Assembly: GCA_963801715.1 (NCBI GenBank)
Contig: CAWDGB010000018.1
Span: forward strand, 44,639-108,638
Length of the DNA: 64,000 nucleotides
Reading direction: 5' to 3'
From: CAVVJA01 sp963801715
GTDB lineage: Bacteria; Actinomycetota; Actinomycetes; Mycobacteriales; Jatrophihabitantaceae
A program made the position numbers and the translations under genes. Of the stretch, positions 54,639-63,627 are shown one piece after another; positions within the stretch are counted from its first letter, which is position 1; each line of letters starts with the position of its first letter. The notes under the pieces are model-generated. The model did not search any database. It saw only the letters and a program-made list of their open reading frames with translations, and was not told where the DNA came from.

Positions 54639-56414
54639 ATGTTGGCAAGGTCCAAGTTCCGAGCTCCGGTGAGTTCCAGGACTCGGGCGTTCGTGCTATT
54701 GGCGATGTCTGCCTTGACTGTGATTACGCTGGCGACGGTAGCGTCAGCCGACTCATGGCGCCCCAAGCCTTCCCCGACACCGCCGACGAGCGCCCGATAC
54801 GTTCAAGGTACGTATGGCTACGCGAACCGAGGGACGACCGCACAGCTAACGTTGCCCCGTCGGGTGGCCAAAGCGACCTGCTTGCTGTGTACGTTCTGTG
54901 GAGTAATACCGGTGACGTCAAAGTCGACGATAGTCATGGCAATGGGTACGCCGGACCGGTAGCCGCTACCTGGGCTGGGAGTTACAGCTCGCGTGTGCTC
55001 TATACGCCGAATGCACGTAGTGGCATCACACGCGTCAGGGCCACATTCTCCGCACCCGTTAAGTTCGCGGTGCTTTACGTGATGGAGTACGCCGGAATCG
55101 ACGTAACCCACCCCGTCGATAGCGTAGCTACGGTGGCCGGGTCAGGTCCTACGTTAGATTCTGGCACTCTTCGCACAAGTCGCCCTGGCGAACTCTTGTT
55201 CAGCGCTGGCGGCTCCGTCGGCGCGGTTTCTAACGGTGCTCCCGGATTCAATGTCCGCAGCTTGGCCGAAGGGAAACATCGTCCAAGATCGGACGGCGTC
55301 CACTGCTGGCCAGTACAACGCCATAGCCACTCATGCCGGCGGCAGCTGGGTGATGCACCTGGTCGCGTTCAAGGCCGTGGCAAGGACGAGCGACTCTCGG
55401 TTCACCGACGCCAAGCCCGTCAGTGAACCCATCCACCAGCGCGCCGTCACACACCGACCGCGTCATCAGCGACACCCGAGCACAAGCGCATCCGCTACGG
55501 CGCCGAAGACCGCCACATCGGCGACGTGCGCCACCGCCGCCTGCGCCGCAAACCTCTAGTTCCACCGCGTCGCCGCCCGTGACTGATGCACGCAGTGGCT
55601 GCGCCCTGCCTAACTTACCCAAACGCTAACTGCACCGGCGTCCCATCCGGTACAGCTTTGTCCAACTATGCTGGCCCGTGCACGATCACCGCGCCAACAC
55701 GGTTATTGACTCCAAGATAGTGAATTGTGACCAGCTGACGGTGAAGGCTCGCGAACGTCACGATCAAGAATAGCAAGGTAAACACGAATATCTGGCTGGA
55801 CCAGGACCAACCGGGCTCGGACAATTGGTCGATGACAGTCGCTGATTCCGAGGTTGACGCCGGGACACATCAGATCCCCGCCATCTGCTGCGGCATGATA
55901 TACGGTACAGCGGGTGAACTCGCACGGCGGGCAGAACGGCGCGCAGTGCGAGAACGGAAACCGGTGGTGCACCATTACCGACTCCTGGCTGCATGGGCAG
56001 TACATGCCACCGGGCTCAACGTGGCATCTCGGCGGGTTCCTGTCTGACGGCAGTGACAATCTCACCATGATCCATAACTACGTTGTCTGCGACCATCCAG
56101 TCGATCATGGTGAGGGCTGTACGGGGGACATCAATCTCATTCCCAACTTCGCCCGATCTCGGGCGCTTTGATCCAGAGCAACCTCTTAGGAGCGAACACG
56201 GGTTCCCGCATTCTGCACCTACGGTGGTGAGAAGTCGACGTCGGCTACACCTCACTCGGACCATGTCGTATACCGCGACAATGTCTTCGAACGCGGCACA
56301 AACAACAAGTGCGCAGACTACGGGCCGGTGACGGCATTCGCCGTGAACAACTCTGGCAACCAGTGGGTCAACAATAGGTGGGACAGCGGCGAGCTGGTAG
56401 CGCCGGCCAACTGA
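54639..56414 (+). pseudogene. Secreted beta-helix protein, copy 2, extensively damaged
   Basis: Here the ATG at 54639 is in frame with the signal peptide ('MLARSKFRAPVSSRTRAFVL'), unlike copy 1. A one-base loss near 54867 breaks the beta-sandwich domain, the shift near 55270 is shared with copy 1, and beyond 55560 the beta-helix is spread over all frames ('DQDQPGSDNWSMTVADSEVD', 'DNLTMIHNYVVCDHPVDHGE', last 'QWVNNRWDSGELVAPAN'). The beta-helix sequence is clearly more diverged from copy 1 than the N-terminal half, which suggests recombination or relaxed selection. Confidence 0.68.
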
Positions 56415-56569
56415 GCGGACCGTTGCACAGCACGTGCAATTGCGTGCGCCGCCGCACGACAACGATCCGCATGGTTAGCCCACCACGCCAGACGCGCGGG
56501 CGGTCACCTGCAGCGTAGGCGTCCGATCGGCAGCATGTGCAGCCACCCGCGGGTTCTGCGCTAGTCGGG

Positions 56570-57771
56570 TTACGCTGTCGGTGCCTCGGGAATCAGCCGC
56601 TCGAAGACCGAGAGGTAGGCCGGGCGCTGGATTCGCCAGTCCAGTTCTTCGCGCGCGCGACGCACACCCTATCTCGCCCATGTCGTTACGGCGCGCCGGG
56701 TCGTCGATCAACTTCGCCAACGCCATCGCATACGCGTAAGACGTCGCCGGCCGGACGTACTCCGCGCTATCTCCGGCCGAGACTCTGGTCTCCTTGAGAT
56801 CGAACGCGAGTACAGGCAGGCCGAACGCCATGTACTCCATGGTCTTGTTCATCGTGCTGACGTCGTTGAGCGGGCCGGGCGCGTCGGGCGACAGGCCGAC
56901 CACCGCGGAAGACATCGAGGCGAACAGGTCCTGGTCCGACACCCTTCCGGGCATGTACACGAAGTCATCCAGCCCCCACTCAGCGGCGAGCCGGCGAAGT
57001 CTTGGATAGTCATCGCCGGAGCCCATGATGTTGAAGAACGTGTCGGTCCGACCGATCGCGAGGAACTCGCGCACGGTCTCGAGCACGACTTCGACACCGT
57101 CCTGCCGGCCCATGACACCGTGGAAGTGCACAAGGTAGTCGCGGCCGCGTAGCAGGGCCGGATCCGCCTCACGCCGGTACAGTGTCGAGGTATCCGGACC
57201 GGTACGCACGACCGTCACCTGGTCGTCGGGCACCCCACCTCGGCCCATCGCCACGGCCTTGTAGGACTCGTTGGTGGAGATGACGTGTTGCGCAGTGCGC
57301 GTACGTCGCACGCTCCAGCGCAAGCAAACCGCGATGCGCGAGACCACGCCGGTTGAACTTCGATTCGAAGGTCTCGGGACACAGGTCGTGCTGATCGAAG
57401 ACAAACTTCGTACCCAGCGGGCGTAGCAAGAGCGCGATCAGCCAGAAGGTGTCCGGCGGGTTGCACGCCTGGACGACCTTTGGTCGACCGTGGCGCCGAA
57501 GCACGGTGCCGACTAGCCGCAGCGTCATCAGCCAGCAATAGATGAATTCCCAGGCATACGACAGATAGCCCGACGTGAGCCTCGGTGGGTTGTACTTGTA
57601 GAGGTGTACACCCTCGTATAGCTCGTAGGACGGGTCACCAGCGCCTTTCGGCGTGATCGCGGCTACTCGGTAGCCCGCATCGCGTAGGCTCGAACATTCG
57701 AGCCAGACGCGCCGATCACCGGGCAACGGCAGGTTCTCGACGAGAACCAGTACCAGCGGCGACCGCTTCAC
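56570..57771 (-). pseudogene. Glycosyltransferase family 4, two +1 frameshifts
   Basis: From GTG 57771 it reads 'RSPLVLVLVENLPLPGDRRV' and 'QACNPPDTFWLIALLLRPLG' (N-terminal GT-B domain). After a one-base shift near 57303 it continues 'AQHVISTNESYKAVAMGRGG', 'YLVHFHGVMGRQDGVEVVLE' and 'MNKTMEYMAFGLPVLAFDLK' (the E-x7-E donor site). A second shift near 56650 restores the end 'ELDWRIQRPAYLSVFERLI' with stop TAA at 56570-56572. Without two bases there are 400 codons, the normal size. It is the only minus-strand glycosyltransferase of the locus. Confidence 0.8.
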
Positions 57772-58084
57772 GACGGCGCCTGGAATGACTGGTGGACCGA
57801 CCCTTCGATTCGGACCGTGGCACAAGGCCACGCCGAGCGCCGCAGCGCCATGACGCTTATCCCCCGAGTATGGCCACGCCCCCCGATGGCGCGAACTCAC
57901 GGGGACTATACCGTGGACCATCGAATCGAGGAAGTCAGGTCATCTGATGCTCAGCCTGCGCGTGATGCTCGACGTTACGATCGTCGACCGGCTGAGGTAA
58001 ACTCCCTGTTTGGGTAGTGGCGGCCTGCGCCCATGCCGGGCGACATCGTCGCTCTGGTCACCAGCAAGATCAACGGGGGTAATC
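57772..58084. other. Divergent promoter region between the GT4 and epimerase genes
   Basis: 313 bp with no coding signal. TTACGA (57975-57980), 17 bp and TAAACT (57998-58003) is a candidate promoter toward the epimerase gene. A promoter for the GT4 gene should lie near 57800-57900 but I cannot point to it. Confidence 0.5.
57975..58003 (+). promoter_or_regulatory. Candidate promoter for the sugar epimerase operon
   Basis: TTACGA at 57975-57980 and TAAACT at 57998-58003 with a 17-bp spacer, about 75 bp before the chosen TTG start. The match is moderate only. Confidence 0.38.
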
Positions 58085-59137
58085 TTGCGTGTCTTGGTCA
58101 CTGGTCACAGCGGCTACATCGGCGCTGTGCTCGTTCCGTTCTTCCAAGCCGCCGGGCACGAGGTCGTTGGCCTTGACACCGGCTTATTCGAGGGTTGTGA
58201 CTTCGGCCCAGCACCGGCGAGGGTCGAAGCCATGCCGGTCGATATTCGCGACGTTTCGGCGACGCACCTCGAGGGCTTCGACGCCGTCGTGCATCTCGCC
58301 GCACTCTCGAACGACCCGCTGGGCAACCTGAATCCGAGGACGACCTACGACATCAACCACGTCGCAGCCGTCACGGTGGCGAAAGCCGCAAAGGCCGCCG
58401 GCGTATCGCGATTCCTGTTCTCATCGTCGTGCAGCCTCTACGGTGCGCAAGGCGACGCACCGTTAGACGAGACCGCCAGCTTCAACCCCGTCACGGCCTA
58501 TGGCGAGTCGAAGGTGCTCGCCGAGCGTGACATCGCCACGTTGGCCGATGACGACTTCAGCCCGACGTTCCTTCGCAACGCGACCGCGTACGGCGTATCG
58601 CCCAGACTTCGTTGTGACGTCGTGGTGAACAATCTGGTCGGGTTCGCCAGCACAAAAGGCACCGTCCTGCTGCAGAGCGACGGAACTCCGTGGCGCCCGC
58701 TTGTGCATGTCGAGGACATCTCGCGCGCATTTCTCGCAGTCATGGAAGCCCGACGGGAAGACGTGCACCTCAAGGCCTACAACGTGGGTGCCACGACGGA
58801 GAACTATCGCATTCGCGAGGTCGCCGAGATCGTGCAGGACGTCGTGCCGGACAGTGTTGTGGCCTTCGCCGAGGGCGCGGGGCCGGACAAGCGCAATTAC
58901 CGGGTCGACTGCAGCCGCATTGAGGCCGAAGTGCCAGCCGCCGCCGCGCAATGGACGGTCCGTAAGGGGGTCGAGCAGCTTTACGCGGCGATCCAGGATT
59001 TCGGTCTCGACATCGACGACGTCACCGGTCCGCGCTTCACTCGGCTGAAGCGTATTGACCAGCTGCGCGCTGCCGGCCGGGTCGACGAGCAGATCCGACT
59101 AGTGGCCGACCGTGAAGCGCCGGCGGTGTCAGATTGA
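58085..59137 (+). CDS. NAD-dependent sugar epimerase/dehydratase (extended SDR)
   Basis: 350 residues from a TTG at 58085, chosen because GGGGGT lies 5 bases before it and 'RVLVTGHSGYIGAVLVPFF' (Rossmann GxxGxxG) follows at once. The active site shows Ser in 'FLFSSSCSLYGAQG' and the Tyr-x3-Lys in 'TAYGESKVLAERDI'. 'WRPLVHVEDISRAFLAVME' is the usual substrate-side block. It would epimerise or dehydrate an NDP-sugar. The frame extends upstream to 58010 without conserved residues. It converges with the next gene, stops 5 bp apart. Confidence 0.87.
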   Translation: MRVLVTGHSGYIGAVLVPFFQAAGHEVVGLDTGLFEGCDFGPAPARVEAMPVDIRDVSATHLEGFDAVVHLAALSNDPLGNLNPRTTYDINHVAAVTVAKAAKAAGVSRFLFSSSCSLYGAQGDAPLDETASFNPVTAYGESKVLAERDIATLADDDFSPTFLRNATAYGVSPRLRCDVVVNNLVGFASTKGTVLLQSDGTPWRPLVHVEDISRAFLAVMEARREDVHLKAYNVGATTENYRIREVAEIVQDVVPDSVVAFAEGAGPDKRNYRVDCSRIEAEVPAAAAQWTVRKGVEQLYAAIQDFGLDIDDVTGPRFTRLKRIDQLRAAGRVDEQIRLVADREAPAVSD

Positions 59138-59142
59138 CGCAG

Positions 59143-59694
59143 CTAGCCTTTAGCAAGGCTTGCTCGCAGCGACGCCCACGATCCGGCGCCGAGATCTCGG
59201 CTGCTGATCGTCGTCACCGGGTCCGGCCACGCGATCCCGAGGTCGCGGTCGTCGTAGCGGACCGAGACGTCCTCCGTGGGGTCGTGCGGGCGATCGATCC
59301 GGTAACACACGTCCGCGATGTCACTGAGGACCTGGAAGCCATGCAGCAGGCCAGGCGGGATGAACAGGTGCCAAAACTGCTCGTCGTCCAGACGAAACGT
59401 CTCGTGTCGACCGAAGGTCGGCGAGCCTGGGCGAGCGTCAACAACGACATCCAAGATCGCGCCGTGCGCGCATCGTACGAGCTTGGCCTCGCCGCGACCC
59501 ACGCGTCCATGCAATCCCCGGATGACTCCGCGGTAGGAGCGCGACTGGGAGTCCTGTCCAAACGACGCGCCGTCAATGCCATGCGCGGCGGCGATGGCGA
59601 CATCGAACGTTCGCGTAAAGAAGCCACGCTCATCGTGATGCGGCTCCGGGACGAAGACCAGCACACCGTCAAGGGTCGTCTTCAGTACCTGCAT
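59143..59694 (-). CDS. dTDP-4-dehydrorhamnose 3,5-epimerase family protein
   Basis: 183 residues from ATG 59694 ('MQVLKTTLDGVLVFVPEPHH'); ATG 59739 is possible but would overlap the divergent methyltransferase gene. The RmlC cupin motifs are 'DERGFFTRTFD', the catalytic His in 'RGVIRGLHGRVGRGEAKLVR', 'ILDVVVDARPGSPTFG' and 'FIPPGLLHGFQVLSD'. It isomerises a 4-keto-6-deoxy-NDP-sugar. Paired with a C-methyltransferase and an extended SDR, it suggests a branched or methylated deoxysugar in the polymer. Confidence 0.88.
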   Translation of the reverse strand: MQVLKTTLDGVLVFVPEPHHDERGFFTRTFDVAIAAAHGIDGASFGQDSQSRSYRGVIRGLHGRVGRGEAKLVRCAHGAILDVVVDARPGSPTFGRHETFRLDDEQFWHLFIPPGLLHGFQVLSDIADVCYRIDRPHDPTEDVSVRYDDRDLGIAWPDPVTTISSRDLGAGSWASLRASLAKG

Positions 59695-59737
59695 AAGCCG
59701 GATTCTGACATCCGCGTCGATCCTCTGGTTGCGCACC

Positions 59738-60921
59738 ATGGTTGAGATGACCTGCCGATTCTGTCGCCAGACCGCGGGCGAACTCGTCCTCGACCTCGGC
59801 GCCCAACCGGCCTGCGACTACTTTCCGCCGCTCGATGACCCAGGCCCCGACCCGACCTATCCGCTGCAGATGTGGCTGTGCGCAGCGTGCGGACTCGCGC
59901 AGCTCGTGGCGGACCCCACCGTGCCGGAGGAGCCGAGAGCCGCCGAGCCGGCAGCGCTCGTCGCGCAGGCCAAGGACGCGATCGACCGGGTGAGCCACGC
60001 CGGCTGGTTGCGCCCTGGAATGAACATTACCGAATTCGGGAGCCCGCACGGCGGGTCGTGGCTACCGTTGTTGGCCGCACGCGGTATCTCGGCCACACTC
60101 CGACGACGCGCCGGCCGACATCGTGCTTGACTGCTTCGGTCTGATGCACTGCGCCGATCAGGCGGCGGCTGTTGCCGAGCGCACGGCTCGCTTAGCCGCG
60201 GGCGGCGTCTTGCTGATTCAGTACCACTCGCTCGCGACCATAATCGAACGCGGCCAGTGGAACAGCTTGCGGCATGGGCACTACGCCTACTACTCGACGA
60301 CCGCGCTGGCCGAGATGCTCGGCGCCGCGGGCCTGGTCCCGCGCATGATCTGGTCGTTCGATCTCTATGGCGGAACCGTGTTGCTCGCGGCAACGAGAGC
60401 CTCCGGCGTGCTCTGCGTCCGACGCGCCGGACACCGAGACGTTCGAAATTTGCTCGTCGCCGAGCAGTGTCTCGGGGTTCGAAAGCCCAGCGTCCTGCGA
60501 GGCCTGCAAGATGCGGCCACCGCCAGCGCGGCTGGCCTACACGCCTGGCTGACGCGACCGCCGCGAGAAAGGCGTCCGGGTGCTGGGCTACGGCGCGGCA
60601 TCCCGTGCGGTCGCTTTGCTGTGCCGGGCGGAGGTCGGCCGGGACCTGCTGCCTGCGATTGCCGACGCATCGCCCGGCAAGCACGGTACGCGGATGCCGG
60701 CCACGGACATCCCGGTGATCGCTCCTGAGCAGCTCGCCGCCGAGCAACCTGACGAAGTCCTGCTCCTATTGCCTGATCTGCTCTCTGAGGTGCGCAGCGC
60801 ACTCCCAGAGATCGAGGCGGCCGGCGGACGTTGGGTGGATGTCGAACGCATCGAGAGAACGTCCCACGACGAGGACTCGGCGACGGCAGAAGTTCAAGAA
60901 GGGGGACAAAGTGTCGCGTGA
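59738..60921 (+). pseudogene. NDP-sugar C-methyltransferase family, frameshifted
   Basis: From ATG 59738: zinc-binding N-terminal domain ('MTCRFCRQTAGELVLDLGAQ', 'LQMWLCAACGLAQLV'). After a shift near 60100 it continues in the methyltransferase core ('LDCFGLMHCADQAAAVAERT', 'GGVLLIQYHSLATIIERGQW'). After more shifts between 60400 and 60580 comes the C-terminal Rossmann-like domain ('VLGYGAASRAVALLCRAEVG'). This is the three-part build of TylC3/NovU-type C-methyltransferases, which add a methyl branch to a keto-deoxysugar. Its stop overlaps the next gene by 11 bp. Confidence 0.75.
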
Positions 60922-61922
60922 CAGTTCGAACGGCCGGGCGACAATGGGACTTCGCGTCGGCGATGTCGTCCAAGTCCGCAGTCAGGAGGAGATCCTCGCC
61001 ACCCTCGACGAGCACGGCGAGCTGGACTCGCTTCCGTTCATGCCGGAGATGCTGCAGTTCTGCGGAACCCAACTCACCGTCGAGAAGGTCGCCAACAAGG
61101 CATGCGACACGATCACTCGCGGCGGCCTGCGAAAGATGGATCGCGCGGTGCACCTGACCGCGGCTCGGTGCGATGGCTCAGCCCACGGAGGTTGCCAGAA
61201 CGGCTGCCTCCTGTACTGGAAGGAAGAGTGGCTCAGGCGGCCAGAGGAATCGACATCGGGTCCGGCGGCTGACGCGCCGACCGGCTCGCGACGGATGACG
61301 CTTCCGCTGCTGCAGGCCGCGACCCGCAAGCCGCCCGCAGCGGATGGCACCGAGCTGTTCGCTTGCCAGGCGACCGAGCTCAACCGGGCAACCGAGCGAC
61401 AGCCGTTCCTCGAGCTGGGCCAGTACGTCACGGACTACAAGTCTGGGAACGCGAACCTGTTCTGGATTGTTCGGGCATTCCTGGTCGGCATTGTTCAACC
61501 GGCTGCAGACCAGAAGTACGAAGGTGCTCCCGCGCAAGCTCTGGTTCCGCGGCGGCCGACGGTGGCCGTTCCTGACCGGCCGAGCCGTGGGCCGTACGCC
61601 GACCGCGGAACTGAATCTGCAACCTGGAGATCGCGTGCGGATCAAGTCCAGGGAGGAGATCGAGCAAACGCTCAACGAGGACCTGCTCAATCGCGGAATG
61701 GGATTCGACGGTGAGATGTCGCGGTTTTGCGGACGAGAAGCCGTCGTCGCGCGCCGGGTGCAACAGGTCATCGACGAGAAGACGTCGAAGATGGTGCACA
61801 TGAAGAACCCGTGCATCGTGCTCGAGGGATTGGTCTGCGAGGGTGCCTACGCGTCGACCTGCCCACGCCGATGGATCTGCTTCTGGCGCGAGATCTGGCT
61901 CGACCGCATCGAAGACAAGTAA
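60911..61922 (+). pseudogene. Unrecognised Cys-rich protein with two tandem homologous domains, one +1 frameshift
   Basis: GTG 60911, with GGGGGA 4 bases before it, opens a protein of about 336 residues once one base is dropped near 61492. Domain 1 (about 12-110): 'GLRVGDVVQVRSQEEILATL', 'FMPEMLQFCGTQLTVEKVAN', 'RCDGSAHGGCQNGCLLYWKE'. Domain 2 (about 235-335) repeats the pattern: 'LQPGDRVRIKSREEIEQTLN', 'FDGEMSRFCGREAVVARRVQ', 'VCEGAYASTCPRRWICFWRE'. A hydrophobic stretch lies between ('NANLFWIVRAFLVGI'). I recognise similar sequences as uncharacterised proteins near glycan loci. The clustered cysteines suggest metal or disulfide. Function unknown. Confidence 0.72.
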
Positions 61923-61947
61923 TCACCAAGGCATCGAGCGAACGAGA

Positions 61948-63627
61948 ATGTCGGATAACGTCGGCGTCGACCCGCCGCGGGAAAGCACCGTCGAGGCCAC
62001 GAATGTTGCCTTGATTGGTACCCGAGTCGGTCGGGGCCTGAAATGGAGCTTGCTCGGGCTCCTCGTGACGAAGATGGCTTCGTTCTTCATCAGCCTCGTC
62101 ATGGCCCGGATACTGACCCCGGAAGACTTCGGCATATTCGGCCTCGCCGTCGCGGTCACCGCGTTTCTCATGCACGTCAACGACGCCGGGGTGATCGCAT
62201 CAGTCATCCAGTGGCCCGGGCGAATCGAGGATATGGCCGCGACCGCGGCGGCGATGGCCCTCGCATTCAGCGTTACGGTGTACGGAATCGTATTCGCCAT
62301 CGCGCCGTGGTTCGCCGACTTCGCCCACAGTCCCGACGCGGCGGGGGTCATCCGCGTTTTAGCTGCAGTCATCATTGTCGATGGGATCACCGCGGTGCGC
62401 AGCGCCGCGCTCATGCGCCGATTCCAGCAGGACAAGCTCACCGTGGCCAACGCGATCGGCTTCACGGTGCAGGCTCCACTATCGATCCTGCTTGCGTTGG
62501 ACGGCGCGGGCGCGTACAGCTTTGCCGTCGCGCAATTGGTTGGGGCAATCGTCACTGGGTTCTTCGTCTTTTCTTTCGCGAAGGTCCCGACCGAGGTTGG
62601 CTTCGACCGTGCAGTGGCGCGAAAGTTGCTTCGTTTCGGGCTTCCGCTTGCGACTAGCCTTGGCATTGAATCGATCCTGCTCAATGCCGACTACGTCATT
62701 GTCGGTCGACTTCTCGGGGTGACAGCACTCGGGTACTACACGCTGGCGTACAACGTGTCGAACTGGATTCCCGGCATCGTTTCCGCCGGCATTCGCTATG
62801 TGTCGATCGCCGGCTTCTCTAGGCTGGCGGAGGAAAACGACTCGTCGTTGACGCGAGGCGTCCAGCGTACAGTTCCTCTGCTAATAACGCTGGTCCTGCC
62901 CTTCACTATCCTGATTGCGATCCTCTCGCCCGAGATCATTGCGGTTCTGTACGGAAGCAACTGGGCCCCGGCCGCTGCGCCGCTACGTTTCCTGATGTTC
63001 CTCATGGCCGCCCGCGTCCTCGTGTCCTTTGCCTTCGACATCCTGACCTCAGCCGGCCGAACGCGCTCCACGCTCTGGCTGAACCTCGGTTGGGCGGTTG
63101 TATTGATCCCAGCCTTATATTTCGGCACAAACCACGGAGGGATCCGTGGCACTGCTATCAGTCACGCATTGGTCGGGATGTTCATCGCCGTCCCGCTGGC
63201 GGTTGTGCTGTTGGAACGCGCCGGGATAAGTCTGTCCGGCATCCCCCGCACCCTCGTGCGGCCAGGCGTCGCCGCGATACTGTGCGCAGGCGTGTGCTTA
63301 GCTGTCGTTGCGACGCTACACGCGGCGCCATGGCTCGAGTTGTTCGCGGCTGGTGGAGCGGGCTTGGTGGCGTACGTCGCGGTTGCGGTTCCGTCGAAGA
63401 TCCGGACCACTATCTGGGCTAGTGTCACCGGTAGGAAGAGATCCCCTCCGCGCCATGCGCTGCCCTCTGACAGCAGGAATCGGCCGGCCGCCCGCCACGC
63501 GGTGCACCTCGGCGAAAAGAATCGGCCACGTCCCCGTCACGCGTTGGCTTCTGCCGACAATCATCGACCTCGCCCCGATCATGCGTTGGCATCTGCCTCG
63601 ATCGAGGGAGTGAGCGGTGGGCACTGA
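61948..63627 (+). CDS. Lipid-linked oligosaccharide flippase (Wzx/MOP superfamily)
   Basis: 559 residues from ATG 61948. It has about 12-14 transmembrane segments: 'GLKWSLLGLLVTKMASFFIS', 'RILTPEDFGIFGLAVAVTAF' and 'LGVTALGYYTLAYNVSNWIP' are characteristic of the polysaccharide-transport branch of the MOP flippases. It moves undecaprenyl-linked repeat units across the membrane. The last 55 residues are an unusual hydrophilic tail with four imperfect repeats of about 16 residues containing 'RHAL'-like cores. The frame is intact, and the next glycosyltransferase overlaps it by 11 bp. Confidence 0.9.
   Translation: MSDNVGVDPPRESTVEATNVALIGTRVGRGLKWSLLGLLVTKMASFFISLVMARILTPEDFGIFGLAVAVTAFLMHVNDAGVIASVIQWPGRIEDMAATAAAMALAFSVTVYGIVFAIAPWFADFAHSPDAAGVIRVLAAVIIVDGITAVRSAALMRRFQQDKLTVANAIGFTVQAPLSILLALDGAGAYSFAVAQLVGAIVTGFFVFSFAKVPTEVGFDRAVARKLLRFGLPLATSLGIESILLNADYVIVGRLLGVTALGYYTLAYNVSNWIPGIVSAGIRYVSIAGFSRLAEENDSSLTRGVQRTVPLLITLVLPFTILIAILSPEIIAVLYGSNWAPAAAPLRFLMFLMAARVLVSFAFDILTSAGRTRSTLWLNLGWAVVLIPALYFGTNHGGIRGTAISHALVGMFIAVPLAVVLLERAGISLSGIPRTLVRPGVAAILCAGVCLAVVATLHAAPWLELFAAGGAGLVAYVAVAVPSKIRTTIWASVTGRKRSPPRHALPSDSRNRPAARHAVHLGEKNRPRPRHALASADNHRPRPDHALASASIEGVSGGH

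Larger units (their letters stand above)
53144..56480 (+). repeat. Tandem duplication, unit 2
   Basis: Second unit of the 3.4-kb duplication, aligned with 49687-53130 or so. It contains the truncated acyltransferase, the leader region and a badly damaged beta-helix gene. The last recognisable common bases are near 'gacaacgatcc' at about 56460-56470. Confidence 0.82.

Noticed and set aside
55262..55275. GGGAAAC heptamer as a programmed -1 frameshift site in the beta-helix gene
   Set aside because: The zero frame reads GGG AAA, not the G GGA AAC register needed for -1 slippage, and the shift required is +1.
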